Shown piece after piece: positions 54,201 to 63,045 of a DNA stretch of 64,000 bases; within the stretch, counting starts at the first letter, position 1; every line of letters starts with the position of its first letter. Under the pieces are notes generated by a model that saw only the letters and a program-made list of their open reading frames with translations, was not told the origin of the DNA and did no database searches. Position numbers and translations under genes: made by a program. Origin of the DNA: Nocardia jinanensis (GTDB lineage: Bacteria; Actinomycetota; Actinomycetes; Mycobacteriales; Mycobacteriaceae); assembly GCF_014645735.1 (NCBI RefSeq), contig NZ_BMMH01000029.1, positions 1 through 64,000 of the forward strand, read 5' to 3'.

Positions 54201-55200
54201 GGCCGTCGGTGAGAAAGGCATGCAGGAGTCGGCCGACAGCGACATCGTCACTGTCACTGTGCAGGTCGGCAGTTTGGGCCTCGGCCGTGTTGTGGCCCAC
54301 CGCGAGGTGGGCCCGGCTCGCGCTGTCGGGCATGTTCCCCTGCGGGTAGTCACGGTTTGTTCTGTCCCACGGCAGCCGTAACGCCGTCCCGGCGTATACC
54401 GAGACCTTGTCCGTCTCGACGCGACCGGGTGCCCAGCCCAACGCGTCCAGTAGCGAGGTCAGATCCGGTGCCCCGAGCGCCGAACGCTGCTTACGGCGTG
54501 CGGCGAGGATGTCCTGGGCCGGGTCCGAATACCAGCCCATCACCAGATAATCCAGTGTCGCTCGATCGACGCCGTCGAGATTGTCGTAGAACGAGAAGAC
54601 GCCGCGGTGATACGGCAGGAAACCGCAGAAGGCCGGAAGTCCCGGACCGATCGCGGTGAGAAAAAGATCGGTTGTCTTCTTCTCCTCCCAGGCGTCGATC
54701 TCGAACGCCCGCCCGATCGCTCCCTCCTCGAGATCCCCTCGGGTGTAGTACTCGTCCGTCCTCGGCACCGTGAACGGATAGGGAGAACGGTTCCCCTGCC
54801 ACGGGTAATTCTGCCAAGCGTCGCGGTCCGGACTGTTCGAGTCCTCGACGCTGTCCGGATCGACGAGACTGTCGCTTTCCACTACCCAGGCCGCGAAGGC
54901 GGGGGATGCGCTCGCGGGCCGGCTGGAGCGCACGACGAGCCACCGGTTGGGAACCAGCGGAAACTCGTTCCCGTCCGCCTGGTGGGCACGTAGCGCGTGC
55001 GGCAGCGACCAGTGCACATGTGCGCCCACCTCGGGCCGGTCATCCAGATGAGGGTCGGGGTACGGCTCGGGAGGAACCGCCAGATTCGTGGGATCGGTGA
55101 AGTCGAGGGTCCAATGTCCGTAGCCTTCTTCGCGTTCACTGGCCACTGTGTTGACGAGGTAGGTTTTTATCTGGACGGGAACGATCAACGGGTGGGTCAT
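51205..55200 (-). CDS. Operon protein 4: very large protein of unknown function
   Basis: A 1331-residue protein, the largest in the window. I do not recognise an enzyme or transport family. The N-terminus reads LIVPVQIKTYLVNT, then VHWSLPHALRAH and FPLVPNRWLVVRSSR. This combination appears in uncharacterised bacterial proteins found with DUF6603 genes, by memory only. The body is rich in Trp, Pro and Asp with few hydrophobic runs, so it is likely soluble. There is no signal peptide. It starts 34 nt after the 55235 gene. Confidence 0.85.
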   Translation of the reverse strand: MTHPLIVPVQIKTYLVNTVASEREEGYGHWTLDFTDPTNLAVPPEPYPDPHLDDRPEVGAHVHWSLPHALRAHQADGNEFPLVPNRWLVVRSSRPASASPAFAAWVVESDSLVDPDSVEDSNSPDRDAWQNYPWQGNRSPYPFTVPRTDEYYTRGDLEEGAIGRAFEIDAWEEKKTTDLFLTAIGPGLPAFCGFLPYHRGVFSFYDNLDGVDRATLDYLVMGWYSDPAQDILAARRKQRSALGAPDLTSLLDALGWAPGRVETDKVSVYAGTALRLPWDRTNRDYPQGNMPDSASRAHLAVGHNTAEAQTADLHSDSDDVAVGRLLHAFLTDGLETLDTAPHKFDDRVHSSWFIPYDIGHAWTITDAPGSRNSVTEDELNKEREWLAGLNEKQYRYNLLARNEIGLQNRLYDLWRLGKMPPDDSGAGRPADFDPGPAIDKLASALRRVQDEMKGLLAAADGIPHGATAEEFEASVTRYAGAQGLDPACQNPDGIHRALNAVPLPPFYTPYDPVIVLGGVNAEEEQYPEALPCRSDDQLVAAMLIDGDMQPPPEPPPLPDWGTKLPDHVRACFAGLFREFTLLSRAAVRGTAEDNDLVEDTRTLVHGVSEAFHDAAGRATGPGHFTSVWDQPWSPVYLLWEMDYYPIPADATDGYHWVFDAGNGRYRLTKTGTPQPIPAWKFVGRSAMTDLPRQLVTGAVERHLRRYGDAPVEAVEDLAGQLGVGEISQMLEGFHRNLDQRMPGMGVEPNENDPSESHLCDLLAGYDHPDSGFPSPEPDVLAPTAKIRFFPACAGQFVVTFAGVVDSMGRSFTYIDAGIGGELSPAQRLPWIAGTLAPSTANNNPITVGERWTNPGCYVQLAPRITAPTRLRFDWVPANTSATVPGAVIDDPPVVATPSEPAPTPALGWLLVNHLSQSLLVHDEGGRGIIEARKGIGTDGHTEEAAIDWATLPNYPHHDDPTDPDGDFARTCPELFGFLTGLRNGGTEAFDALMRRIDDSAATSPPPGNDGTMVAPLIGTPVALLRARLTLESFTLPITDPSWGSDSAPYPVLDFPTPDYLKKQWRWNIRLGGQQETDDGVIVSTDGLIGYFTHKTDGPDGPVLPGENTDYSVLRTADGGDSGYARKITAGDLALPVNLAPMPENPAAHSDDPATPVVAYVTMLAHPWAEIDAVTDILPAVSVRLPDEAVRTPLSRLQIACRVGPILAGTRPAPTDRPDPVTGEATPVTAVVMPRPDAWTGIWDWSEPCSDSTGRTALSQAAQSAGQWDHYPITSPDVVAHLDQPNSVARTGYLTLATTLDQIASPTPDLPETTNTAPVPIDAATRPRQEQP

Positions 55201-55234
55201 CGTAAGCTCCCCAGTACTCGAGGGCGGTGCGCCG

Positions 55235-57586
55235 CTACGGCTGCCTGAATGTCTGCCGGGTCGGGGACTGGATCAACTGCACCGCGAACCCGGCCGGTGT
55301 CAATTCACCGTCCGGCAGCTGACCGAGTTCGTGCAGGCGCCTGGTGAGTTCGGGCGCGATCCGATGGATATCCATGGTGTCGGTCCCGGTACGCAGATGG
55401 GCAGAGACGTTGTCGTCGTCGCTGATCGGTGCGCCCGTCCGGCCGTTGTCTGCCAGGTATCGCAAGTCGAGAAAGAGATCGCCGTGTTCGACCTGAGCGC
55501 CGATATACAGATCTTGATGCGGCTCGGCGAGCGTGACCGTGTCGGGAACTTCGGCGAAAAGACACAGCAGCAGGTCGGGGGCAAGGTATTCCCGGCGCAC
55601 GATCTCGACCGGCCGCCCGTCCTTGTCGCCTTCGATGATCAGTCCCGGCCAGTCGCGGGCCAGCCGGGAGCGCAACAGGAGCCCGGCCTCGGGCCACGGG
55701 ACGGTGTTGGCTTCGGCCGCCGAGCGCCGCAGGACCGCCGTCTGCAGGATGTTGTCCGTGGTGGTCTGCGCACCGGCGTTGACGAACCCGTCGACGAGCG
55801 CGGTGATCCATGTGGGATCCACGTAGAAGAAGCGCACACTTTCCTGGGGAAGCATCCGCTGGTCGGCCACCAAGTGATCGAAGGGCACCAGGTCCAGTGC
55901 CGCGAGAGCGTCGATGATGTCGCCGACCGGCCCCGTTTCGTCGGCCAAGCTGCGGGCGAGCGCCTCATACACCTCGCCGCGCTCGAGGACGGTACGCAAC
56001 CGGTGCGCTCGGGTCGGCGCGGCGGAGGGCGCAGCCCTGGGCGTCGACCCGGCGCCGGGCCGGTCCCGCCGCCGGGTCAGGCGCCTCGCCAGACCGTCGG
56101 CGAGCAGAGTGTGCAACCGGTCGGTGGCGGGCCGCGGGTGAGCTATGGCTGCCGCGGTGGTCAGGGTGCGGGGGTCCAGGCCGCTGATCTCGGGCAGTGT
56201 CGTCAACCGTGTCACCGCTGCGGAGAAGGCGGTGCGGGCCTTGCGCCGGAATGCCTTCTGGGCGGTGCGGGCCGGTGCGTGGGACAGTGCCAGCAGCCGT
56301 CCCATCGTCCATGCCACGGCGTAGGTCAGATCGAACACACCCCACTGCGGGTCGTAGATCAGCAATCCGTCGGGCGTGCCGAGGACCGGTGCCGCGTCTG
56401 CCCGGGCGCGATGGTCCCCGGAATCGGATGCCCGGGTGAAGGGTGGCAGGCCGGGCGGGAGCGGAGGCGGCGGCACGGGGATCAGCGGTCCCCGGTACCA
56501 GGCCAAGGTCTGCTCTCCCTCGGCGGTCAGGTACGACAGCGGCGCATACCCCCACCGCAGGCGTTTGTTCACCTCCGCTGTCTCTTCGGTGTCCTCGTCG
56601 GCCGGTGGTGGCAGCCGCAGGGACAGCGCATTTTCATGATCCGGATTCGGGTGCTGTTCGTCATCGAAAGGCTCGCCGGGCAGCGCGAGGTTGTGGACGA
56701 CTTCGGAGAAGTGTCCCCCAGGGTCCGGATGCGACGTGAACGACCAGGACATCAGTGACACCAGCCGCACAGAATCGATGCCGTCCGGTGTTCGAGGACC
56801 ACCCTCGGGCTTCAGACAGCCGACAAAGCCCTCCAACGAGACGAGGTGGGCGGCGTAGTTCCCGTAGGTGCGGGGAAACCGGTTCGCCAGCACAAGAGTG
56901 TATCGACCCGTCTCGGTGAATTCTTCCGCCGACATCTTCGACTTCGCCGACAGCGTGGGACGCTCGGTCACCTCCCGGACATGCGTCAAATAATTCAACT
57001 CGTCGAAACGCGGAACGACCGCCGTGAACACCTTCGCCGGAACATCGATCGTCCGGCATCGGCCCTGCAACACCTGAGGAATGACCGTATCTGGCTCGAT
57101 CTCAGGGCCGAGAATGGTGGAGCGGGAGTCCTTGTGCAGGTCGAGCACGTCCTGCACGGTGTATTCGGTATCCGCCTCGCCTTGTGCGCGCGGATCTCCG
57201 GGCAACTCGTTCTCGGCGAAAATGAGCAGCGCCATCCATGGAACGCGTTCGCCTTCGGACTCTCCATCGGTGCCCTCGGCAAGGATCTGCTCCCACGGCA
57301 GCGTCAGCCGGGTCAGGCTCACATGCGCGAGCTGATTGTCGAAGGGACCTACCGCGCCGGACGGCGGGTGCACCGCGTGCACGAATCCGGGCTGCAGGGC
57401 GAAACGCGGAGCATGTACCTCGAAATGCTGTGTGACTTCGGGAAATTGATCGCCGCTTTCCCCGGGATGACTGAGCGATCGCCCGCCGGCGTCGCGAACC
57501 TCCTGATGAATGGTGATCGCATACCTACCTCCCGTCAGGAACGGAGTGTAGGAGTCGTAGAAGGTGATGAGGCGTGGTGTCGCCAT
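55235..57586 (-). CDS. Operon protein 3: large protein of unknown function
   Basis: A 783-residue protein starting MATPRLITFYDSYTPFL, with no signal peptide. The first half is a mixed alpha/beta region with VPWMALLIFAENEL, RYTLVLANRFPR and SLMSWSFTSHP. A Pro-rich joint (PPPPLPPGLPP) lies near residue 383. Next comes a helical region with the basic/Pro-rich linker RRDRPGAGSTPRAAP, then a final domain with VRFFYVDPTWITALVDGFVN and LYIGAQVEHGDLFLDL. No known catalytic motif is visible. It lies 24 nt after the DUF6603-like gene. Confidence 0.85.
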   Translation of the reverse strand: MATPRLITFYDSYTPFLTGGRYAITIHQEVRDAGGRSLSHPGESGDQFPEVTQHFEVHAPRFALQPGFVHAVHPPSGAVGPFDNQLAHVSLTRLTLPWEQILAEGTDGESEGERVPWMALLIFAENELPGDPRAQGEADTEYTVQDVLDLHKDSRSTILGPEIEPDTVIPQVLQGRCRTIDVPAKVFTAVVPRFDELNYLTHVREVTERPTLSAKSKMSAEEFTETGRYTLVLANRFPRTYGNYAAHLVSLEGFVGCLKPEGGPRTPDGIDSVRLVSLMSWSFTSHPDPGGHFSEVVHNLALPGEPFDDEQHPNPDHENALSLRLPPPADEDTEETAEVNKRLRWGYAPLSYLTAEGEQTLAWYRGPLIPVPPPPLPPGLPPFTRASDSGDHRARADAAPVLGTPDGLLIYDPQWGVFDLTYAVAWTMGRLLALSHAPARTAQKAFRRKARTAFSAAVTRLTTLPEISGLDPRTLTTAAAIAHPRPATDRLHTLLADGLARRLTRRRDRPGAGSTPRAAPSAAPTRAHRLRTVLERGEVYEALARSLADETGPVGDIIDALAALDLVPFDHLVADQRMLPQESVRFFYVDPTWITALVDGFVNAGAQTTTDNILQTAVLRRSAAEANTVPWPEAGLLLRSRLARDWPGLIIEGDKDGRPVEIVRREYLAPDLLLCLFAEVPDTVTLAEPHQDLYIGAQVEHGDLFLDLRYLADNGRTGAPISDDDNVSAHLRTGTDTMDIHRIAPELTRRLHELGQLPDGELTPAGFAVQLIQSPTRQTFRQP

Positions 57587-57610
57587 GAGAGTTCTCCTAC
57601 GTCGCGGCGT

Positions 57611-60505
57611 TCAGAGCGTGAGGGGGTCGGTGGTGTAGAGGCCGTGCCTGACGCGTGCCTCGTAGTGGGTGAGAGCGTCGTCGGTGTGCGGGCTGTAGTC
57701 CCGTATGTCTCCCGTGAGGGTTCGGCAGCGCCGCAGGGCAGCGTCCAGGCGGCTGCGTGCGGCGGCTTGTGCGGTGAGGGTGGTCGCGATGACGGCGACG
57801 GCCCGGGGGCCTGCGCTCGGGAGCAGCTGGTCGGGCGGTGTCGTGGCGGTGGGGGCGATGGGCAGACTGCTGTCGGGGTCGACGGGCTCGACAGCGAGGT
57901 CTTCCGAGTCGATGGCCGGGATGCAGGCGCCGAGCGTGGCGTCGGGGATACGGACGCGCAGGCCGGTGTATGCGTCGACGAGGCCCGAAGAACTCAGATC
58001 CGGTGCGGCGCCTCGGTCCAGCGGCTTCCCCCACAGCGCCTCGGGGACACCTTGGGCGACATGGTCCACCACCCAGTGTTGCTCGTGGAGATCGACGGGA
58101 TGACCGGTGTCCTCGTGGGTGATGGTCACGGTGTGGATGGACTCGAGACCTTCGCCCTTACCGTGGCCCATCGGCCGCACGTTCAGCCCTCGGCCGTTCT
58201 CCGCGTCGGTCGTCGCATGGGCCGCCGAACTCTGCGAGCCGTTGACGACGATGCTGGTGGAGGGAACCGCGCACGACGTGGAGAAGACGAATCCGTGGAC
58301 CGACACATTCCACACATCGTCAGGGCCGGAGTCCCGGGCGCCCGAAGTGCTGCCGTCGGCGTCGGGAGCCCCCGGGACCGGCAACAGCCCGGACTCGGCC
58401 CGCGCCAGCATCCGCCCATCGCCGGGCAGCATCTGCTGGACATACTCGTCCCAGGACAGCGGAGCCTGGGGCGCCGGATCGCTGCCGAACGTGGGGTAGA
58501 ACTTGACCCCGAAGGGAAGCCTGATTTCCGCTCTGCCGCCGAAGCGGGGCATCCAGATGGACAGCCCCACCGATACTTCCAGCTTCACGGTCACCAGAAG
58601 TTTCACCTGGAGCCCGGCACTCAGCCGCACCGAAGCATCGATGTAGAAGGGATGCCACTGAACCCAGAAGTCGAAGGAGGCGGCAAACCAGCCCTTGATG
58701 CTCAGCTTCCAAATCTTCAGGTCCACGAGTGTGAACGTCAGGCTGGCGCCGACCGCCATTCCGGAATTGGAGAACATCAGGTATGCCTGCCCGGACACCC
58801 CCTGCCACTGGTTTTTTCCGACCGGAGTCCTGGCCGATATTCCGAGCCGGTCCCGGACGTTCGGGTAGTAGCCGGGGCGCGTATACCCGACCGGATATCC
58901 TCCCGCGGTCAGCACCCATTGGTTCCGATAATCGCCGCCGATGTACACGTAAAGGTCGATCGCGCCCGAGATGCTGATGAAATCTTCGCTGAAGAGGTAA
59001 CTATTGGGTGCGAGTGTGGCGCCGACGGCTATCAGATCTGCCGATACCTCGGCTTCGATGGCGGCCTTCACCTTGAAGATATTCCGGAACTCCGACATAT
59101 CCAGCGTCCCGATCAGGGCGCCGGCCCATTCTCCGCTCTGCGGGAGCGAGACGACCAGAAGCGCCCAGATGTCGAACACCTCGACGATGTTCGCCGCGAC
59201 ACCGACCGCGAACCAGAACGCGCCATCCTGGGGCGTCACCCATACGGTGTGGCGGTCGCCATCGGCGCTCGTGAGGCGGTCCACAACCTCCAGGGGGCTG
59301 TTCGTGGCAGAGCCTCCGGGCATCAGCGGGGCCAGGAGCGGGAACTGCGACACCTGGGCCGGACCGGGCACCTGAAGCTCGCAGTTCATCCCGATACCGA
59401 AGCACAGGCCGGTGAGCATTACGCCCGGAAATACCTCCACTCCCTGCGGCAGAGTATTCTCCGCTTCGGCGGTGAGCCGCAGCAGCAGGAACAGGAAGAC
59501 CATGGGGAAAGCCGGCGACACATTCCCCGGGTGCGCTCGCGCATAAGCGCCCAGGAGTTCGAAGTTCAGGCCGGGCATGGAGAGCGCCACCCCACCCTCG
59601 GCGAGAATTTCGTATTCCGGCCTGTCGTGGATTACGGCGAAACCGCCGCCGATCTCGACCGGTTTCCGCACGAAGTGCAGGCCGTATCCCTCCGGCAGAC
59701 CCACGACGAGGGACCAGGTGTAGTCCGCATTGGTGGTGAACCCCAGACTGAGGCCGATCACCTCGAGGGCGATTCCCTTGTCGCCGGACTGCGCGTCCTT
59801 CCGTTCCGCAGGATCCGGATCCGCCGCTTTCCCTATCGCCACTGTGCCGTCCACCCATGCCTTCAGGGTGAACAGGCCGCCGTCGTGTGGCTCGTACGTG
59901 CATCCCAGGCGGCGGACATAAAGGCTTCCGATCCCGGAATCGACGTCCGTCCAGGCCGGCACGGAATTCTGCGTCAGATGCGGAACGAAAATCAGATGCC
60001 CTTTGTCGAGCAGCCTGAAGTTGAGAAACGCGCACCCCGTGGTTCGGGTGAGACCTTTGAATTTCGAGGGGAAACGCAACGGGAAGCTGGAATCGACTGC
60101 GCTGAGCGAACTGTTGATCCGGGCCAGGTCGTCCGGTCCCAGCGTACCTGTCACCAGTCCCGTACCACCGTAATCCAGAACTACGTCCCCGTATTCGGGT
60201 ACGTTGCCCCCGACCAACGGCAGGTGTCCCAGTTTGTAGTCGGTCTTGCTGGCGGACAGCGCAACATAGATGGGGTCCTCATTCGGCGCCTGCACGCCGG
60301 CGAGCAGGAACACGAAACGTTTCGCGTCGTCGTCCGATTCCCCCCAGACCACGAGAGGATCCTCCCGCGTCGAGCTCCCTGTTTTTCGTGTCCTGATCCT
60401 CGGCGCGAGCGACACCCCTGGCATGGAATCGACACCCTCGGGATGAATGCCATAGTCCGCCAATATATCCGCCACAGTGCGCGCGTCCGACTCGTAGCTG
60501 GTCAT
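57611..60505 (-). CDS. Operon protein 2: DUF6603-like protein
   Basis: A 964-residue protein with the pattern of the uncharacterised DUF6603 family. It has long amphipathic beta-strand repeats (FRLLDKGHLIFVPHL; GIALEVIGLSLGFT; FELLGAYARA) and the stretch PAQVSQFPLLAPLMPGG, then a strand-rich region (KIWKLSIKGWFAASFDF; DASVRLSAGLQVKLLV) like a beta-barrel or lipid-facing sheet. The ATG at 60505 is chosen because the upstream extension is Arg-rich nonsense. It starts 12 nt after the first gene's stop. The function of the family is unknown. Confidence 0.85.
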   Translation of the reverse strand: MTSYESDARTVADILADYGIHPEGVDSMPGVSLAPRIRTRKTGSSTREDPLVVWGESDDDAKRFVFLLAGVQAPNEDPIYVALSASKTDYKLGHLPLVGGNVPEYGDVVLDYGGTGLVTGTLGPDDLARINSSLSAVDSSFPLRFPSKFKGLTRTTGCAFLNFRLLDKGHLIFVPHLTQNSVPAWTDVDSGIGSLYVRRLGCTYEPHDGGLFTLKAWVDGTVAIGKAADPDPAERKDAQSGDKGIALEVIGLSLGFTTNADYTWSLVVGLPEGYGLHFVRKPVEIGGGFAVIHDRPEYEILAEGGVALSMPGLNFELLGAYARAHPGNVSPAFPMVFLFLLLRLTAEAENTLPQGVEVFPGVMLTGLCFGIGMNCELQVPGPAQVSQFPLLAPLMPGGSATNSPLEVVDRLTSADGDRHTVWVTPQDGAFWFAVGVAANIVEVFDIWALLVVSLPQSGEWAGALIGTLDMSEFRNIFKVKAAIEAEVSADLIAVGATLAPNSYLFSEDFISISGAIDLYVYIGGDYRNQWVLTAGGYPVGYTRPGYYPNVRDRLGISARTPVGKNQWQGVSGQAYLMFSNSGMAVGASLTFTLVDLKIWKLSIKGWFAASFDFWVQWHPFYIDASVRLSAGLQVKLLVTVKLEVSVGLSIWMPRFGGRAEIRLPFGVKFYPTFGSDPAPQAPLSWDEYVQQMLPGDGRMLARAESGLLPVPGAPDADGSTSGARDSGPDDVWNVSVHGFVFSTSCAVPSTSIVVNGSQSSAAHATTDAENGRGLNVRPMGHGKGEGLESIHTVTITHEDTGHPVDLHEQHWVVDHVAQGVPEALWGKPLDRGAAPDLSSSGLVDAYTGLRVRIPDATLGACIPAIDSEDLAVEPVDPDSSLPIAPTATTPPDQLLPSAGPRAVAVIATTLTAQAAARSRLDAALRRCRTLTGDIRDYSPHTDDALTHYEARVRHGLYTTDPLTL

Positions 60506-60516
60506 GCCCCACCTCT

Positions 60517-62055
60517 TCAGCTGATCTCGACAGTTATGCGGGCGGCGCCGTCGCCTCCCGGATCGCCGTCGCCACCGCCGAATCCCGCGCTGTCGTTGAG
60601 CTGCGTATACGGGGTCCGCGGGTCTCCATCGGCGCAGGGCTCGAAAACAGCATTCGCGGGATAGCGGCTCGGGCCTTGGGCGCCGCCGCCGCCCCCGCCA
60701 CGGCAACCACCGCCGTTGCCGCCGGCGCCCATGCCTTGGTAGCCGCGGCCGCCACCTCCGCCACCTCCGCCCCCGTCCTCGCCGCCACCCCCTTCGCCGC
60801 CGCCACCACCGGGACTGCCGCCGCCACCACCGGTGTCGCCGTCGCCGAAGGCGCCGGCACCGTCGCTGCTGCTGCCGACACCACCGCTGCCCCCGCCGTC
60901 GCTGAGGTTGCCGCCCTCACCGTCACCGCCATTGCCCCCGCCGCCGTAGCCGCCATAGCCGCCGTAGCTGTCGTAGGTGCCGTTGCCTCCGCCTCCACCA
61001 CCGCCCCCGCCACCACCGGCGACGAGTGTGGGGCTTTGTGCGGGGTAGCAGGTGTAGTCGCCCTGGCCGCCGACATGGACGGTTACCGGATGGGATGGCG
61101 CGGAAGTGAGGACGTGTTTGATGTAGGCGCCGGCGCCGCCGTTGCCGCCGATGTTGTTTTCGGTATCGTATTCATAGCCACGTAGACCGCCTGTGCCGCC
61201 GGGGCCCCACAATTCTATGGTGATTCGCGATACATTCGCGGGGGTGGAAAATTCATGGTCACCCGGTTCGGTGAAGATGACCGTATAACCGGCCGGCTCA
61301 CGGGTGCTGGGGATGACGGCGCACACCGCGGTGCCGTTACTGAGATATCCGTGGTCCTGGTATGTTCCGTCATCGCTGCTGACGAGGGTGACAGCCCACG
61401 CCATCTCGTCGCTGAATTTATGTGGCAGGTCGGGCCATGCGCTGTGAATGCTGGGCACGGTGCCGTCGGTGTTGGGATTCTTCCAGTGATCCGGTTCGAA
61501 GTCGAGGTAGTCGATTGATTCGCAGTCGGTATCGTGGAAGAACCAGATCTTGTGATCACTCGGTGAGTACAGGCTTGCGTCTACCGACCCGAAAGGGAAT
61601 ACCTTACCTTCGCCATCGTCGAAATCGTATCCGAACACGCTCTTGATGGTCCGGGATCGGGTATCGGTATCAAATTCCTGCGAGGTGGGTTTTGCGATGG
61701 AGACCCGGTAACAATTCTCGCCCTGGAATAGGTAGACTTTGGATGCGCCTTCGAAGCACAGCGCGGCGTCCAATGGCTTGGTGCCGTCGAGTCCGTGGGG
61801 GTTGTCGGGTGTGAAGATGCTGATGCCGCCGAGCAGGTCGAACAGTGATCCGCTGTCGAGGGGCTGGTCTCCGAGCCACGGCTTTCCCTGGTCTGCCGCC
61901 CACGCATAGCGGTCGTACCGGACTCCATCAGCTCCATTTCCGCTGCCGTACAGAAAATATGCACTCGGAGGCACCGTCGCGCCGTGCGTGCTGCTGTCGG
62001 CATTCTGCCAGGGGGTGTGAAAAGAGGCTGAGAATGCTGCATCGTAGGATTTCAT
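60517..62055 (-). CDS. Operon protein 1: hemopexin-like domain and glycine-rich C-terminus
   Basis: A 512-residue protein. Its first half resembles hemopexin repeats: DAALCFEGASKVYLFQGENC and VDASLYSPSDHKIWFFHDTD have the DAA...YLFxG pattern. Residues about 255-290 (YTVIFTEPGDHEFSTP, ITIELWGPGGTGG) look like the beta segment that precedes glycine-rich tail-tip domains. The last 200 residues are extremely Gly-rich (runs of G with Y, S, D, N) and end in AARITVEIS. AGGAGAG lies 14 nt before the ATG. It is the first gene of the six-gene operon. Confidence 0.88.
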   Translation of the reverse strand: MKSYDAAFSASFHTPWQNADSSTHGATVPPSAYFLYGSGNGADGVRYDRYAWAADQGKPWLGDQPLDSGSLFDLLGGISIFTPDNPHGLDGTKPLDAALCFEGASKVYLFQGENCYRVSIAKPTSQEFDTDTRSRTIKSVFGYDFDDGEGKVFPFGSVDASLYSPSDHKIWFFHDTDCESIDYLDFEPDHWKNPNTDGTVPSIHSAWPDLPHKFSDEMAWAVTLVSSDDGTYQDHGYLSNGTAVCAVIPSTREPAGYTVIFTEPGDHEFSTPANVSRITIELWGPGGTGGLRGYEYDTENNIGGNGGAGAYIKHVLTSAPSHPVTVHVGGQGDYTCYPAQSPTLVAGGGGGGGGGGGNGTYDSYGGYGGYGGGGNGGDGEGGNLSDGGGSGGVGSSSDGAGAFGDGDTGGGGGSPGGGGGEGGGGEDGGGGGGGGGRGYQGMGAGGNGGGCRGGGGGGAQGPSRYPANAVFEPCADGDPRTPYTQLNDSAGFGGGDGDPGGDGAARITVEIS

Positions 62056-62421
62056 ATTTTACTCGACTCTCCTACACGAGAACTGAAGTCTCGCTTTCGG
62101 CAGGTGCCGGACGGTCTCGCCGATGCGGCCCTCCGGGCCGGGCGGCGCGATGCTGTCCGAGGAAGAATTCTGGGAAATCTTTTCGCGGTAATTTCCGCAT
62201 CGATGGTGTCTTGTATCGGGGGCGGTGACTGAATCTTGAACTGACGATTTCTCGACCCACCCAGCGGTCATCTCGGCCGGCGGCCGGACCGTCGGCAGTG
62301 CGCGGAAATGCGGCTAACGGATAACTATTTCCGCAGTCGTTCCCTGTCGTACATGCTCATTCGCGGAGATATTCTCGGCGCAAGAGTATCGTGGTATTTG
62401 TTGTGGAGGTCGCGCTGCCGG
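62056..62421. other. Leader and promoter region of the six-gene operon
   Basis: This 366-bp gap separates the operon from the small minus-strand gene at 62422. It contains the operon's ribosome site near 62070, a small GGCCC/GGGCC hairpin near 62140 and AT-richer DNA at 62180-62400 that probably holds the promoter. I see no gene. Confidence 0.5.
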
Positions 62422-62844
62422 TCAGTCGTAGTCGTCGTGCCCGGCGAGCTGCCGACCCAGCAGCCGGGCCGCGTCGATGATGCCGCTCAATGGTGCTTCG
62501 TACATCCAGGTGTCTTCGTAGCGGTCATCGGGTTCGAGGGTCTCGGTGAGCCGGAGTGCGTGTCGGATCATGATGTCCTCGCCCACCACGACGAGCCCGC
62601 CGATAATGCCCGTGCTGCCGACCTTGGTGAGGATGGCCGGGAGATCGACCTGGTCGGCTCTGGCGAACGGCCTGTCGAACTGGATCCATTCCTCGTTTGC
62701 CCGCTTGATCACGACATCCGTTGCGGCCCAGTCTTCTTCAGCGTCCTCGATCGTGAGGCTGATGCTGTCCGGCTCGACGCGTACGCCGTAGCTGTTCCGG
62801 GAAACGAGTTCGATGAGGGTGTCCCAGTCCTCGCTCTGTCCCAT
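62422..62844 (-). CDS. Small acidic protein, possibly YbjN-like
   Basis: A 140-residue acidic protein beginning MGQSEDWDTLIELVSRNSYG. Its alternating strands (GVRVEPDSISLTIE; GGLVVVGEDIMIRHALRL) and C-terminal helix (LSGIIDAARLLGRQLAG) recall the YbjN/type III chaperone-like fold, but the match is weak. It has no signal peptide. It lies upstream of the six-gene operon on the same strand and might be a chaperone for it. Confidence 0.75.
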   Translation of the reverse strand: MGQSEDWDTLIELVSRNSYGVRVEPDSISLTIEDAEEDWAATDVVIKRANEEWIQFDRPFARADQVDLPAILTKVGSTGIIGGLVVVGEDIMIRHALRLTETLEPDDRYEDTWMYEAPLSGIIDAARLLGRQLAGHDDYD

Positions 62845-63045
62845 GTGTTCCCCTCTGCGATCGTCAGCACCCCACTGATGCAAAGAGTAGCAGAATCCAC
62901 TGTGGCAGAAGGGAACTCGAGCACCAAGTGCTGTGATCATCGCGATCGGAACGAGTAGATCGGGCCTCGATGTCGCCTGGATTGCTCTGATGCAGACGAC
63001 GCCCGTCGATGGCCGAATCGCCGCAAGGTGTTCGCGCATTGCCAC

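Noticed and set aside
56846..60664. Very long open frame (over 1200 codons) on the plus strand opposite operon proteins 2 and 3
   Set aside because: It crosses two good minus-strand genes, has low-complexity Arg/Gly/Asp-rich composition and no motif. In high-GC DNA the frame opposite a real gene often stays open.
60676..61185. Ala/Thr-rich open frame on the plus strand
   Set aside because: It is the reverse of the glycine-rich coding run of the gene at 60517 and has no independent support.
60517..61300. Glycine-rich region considered as a PE-PGRS protein
   Set aside because: There is no PE domain or Gly-Gly-Ala/Gly-Gly-Asn triplet pattern; the preceding beta segment fits a tail-tip-like domain better.
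48423..62055. Operon considered as a phage tail or contractile injection system
   Set aside because: No sheath, tube, baseplate, spike or ATPase signature was recognised in any of the six proteins; only the glycine-rich end is tail-like.
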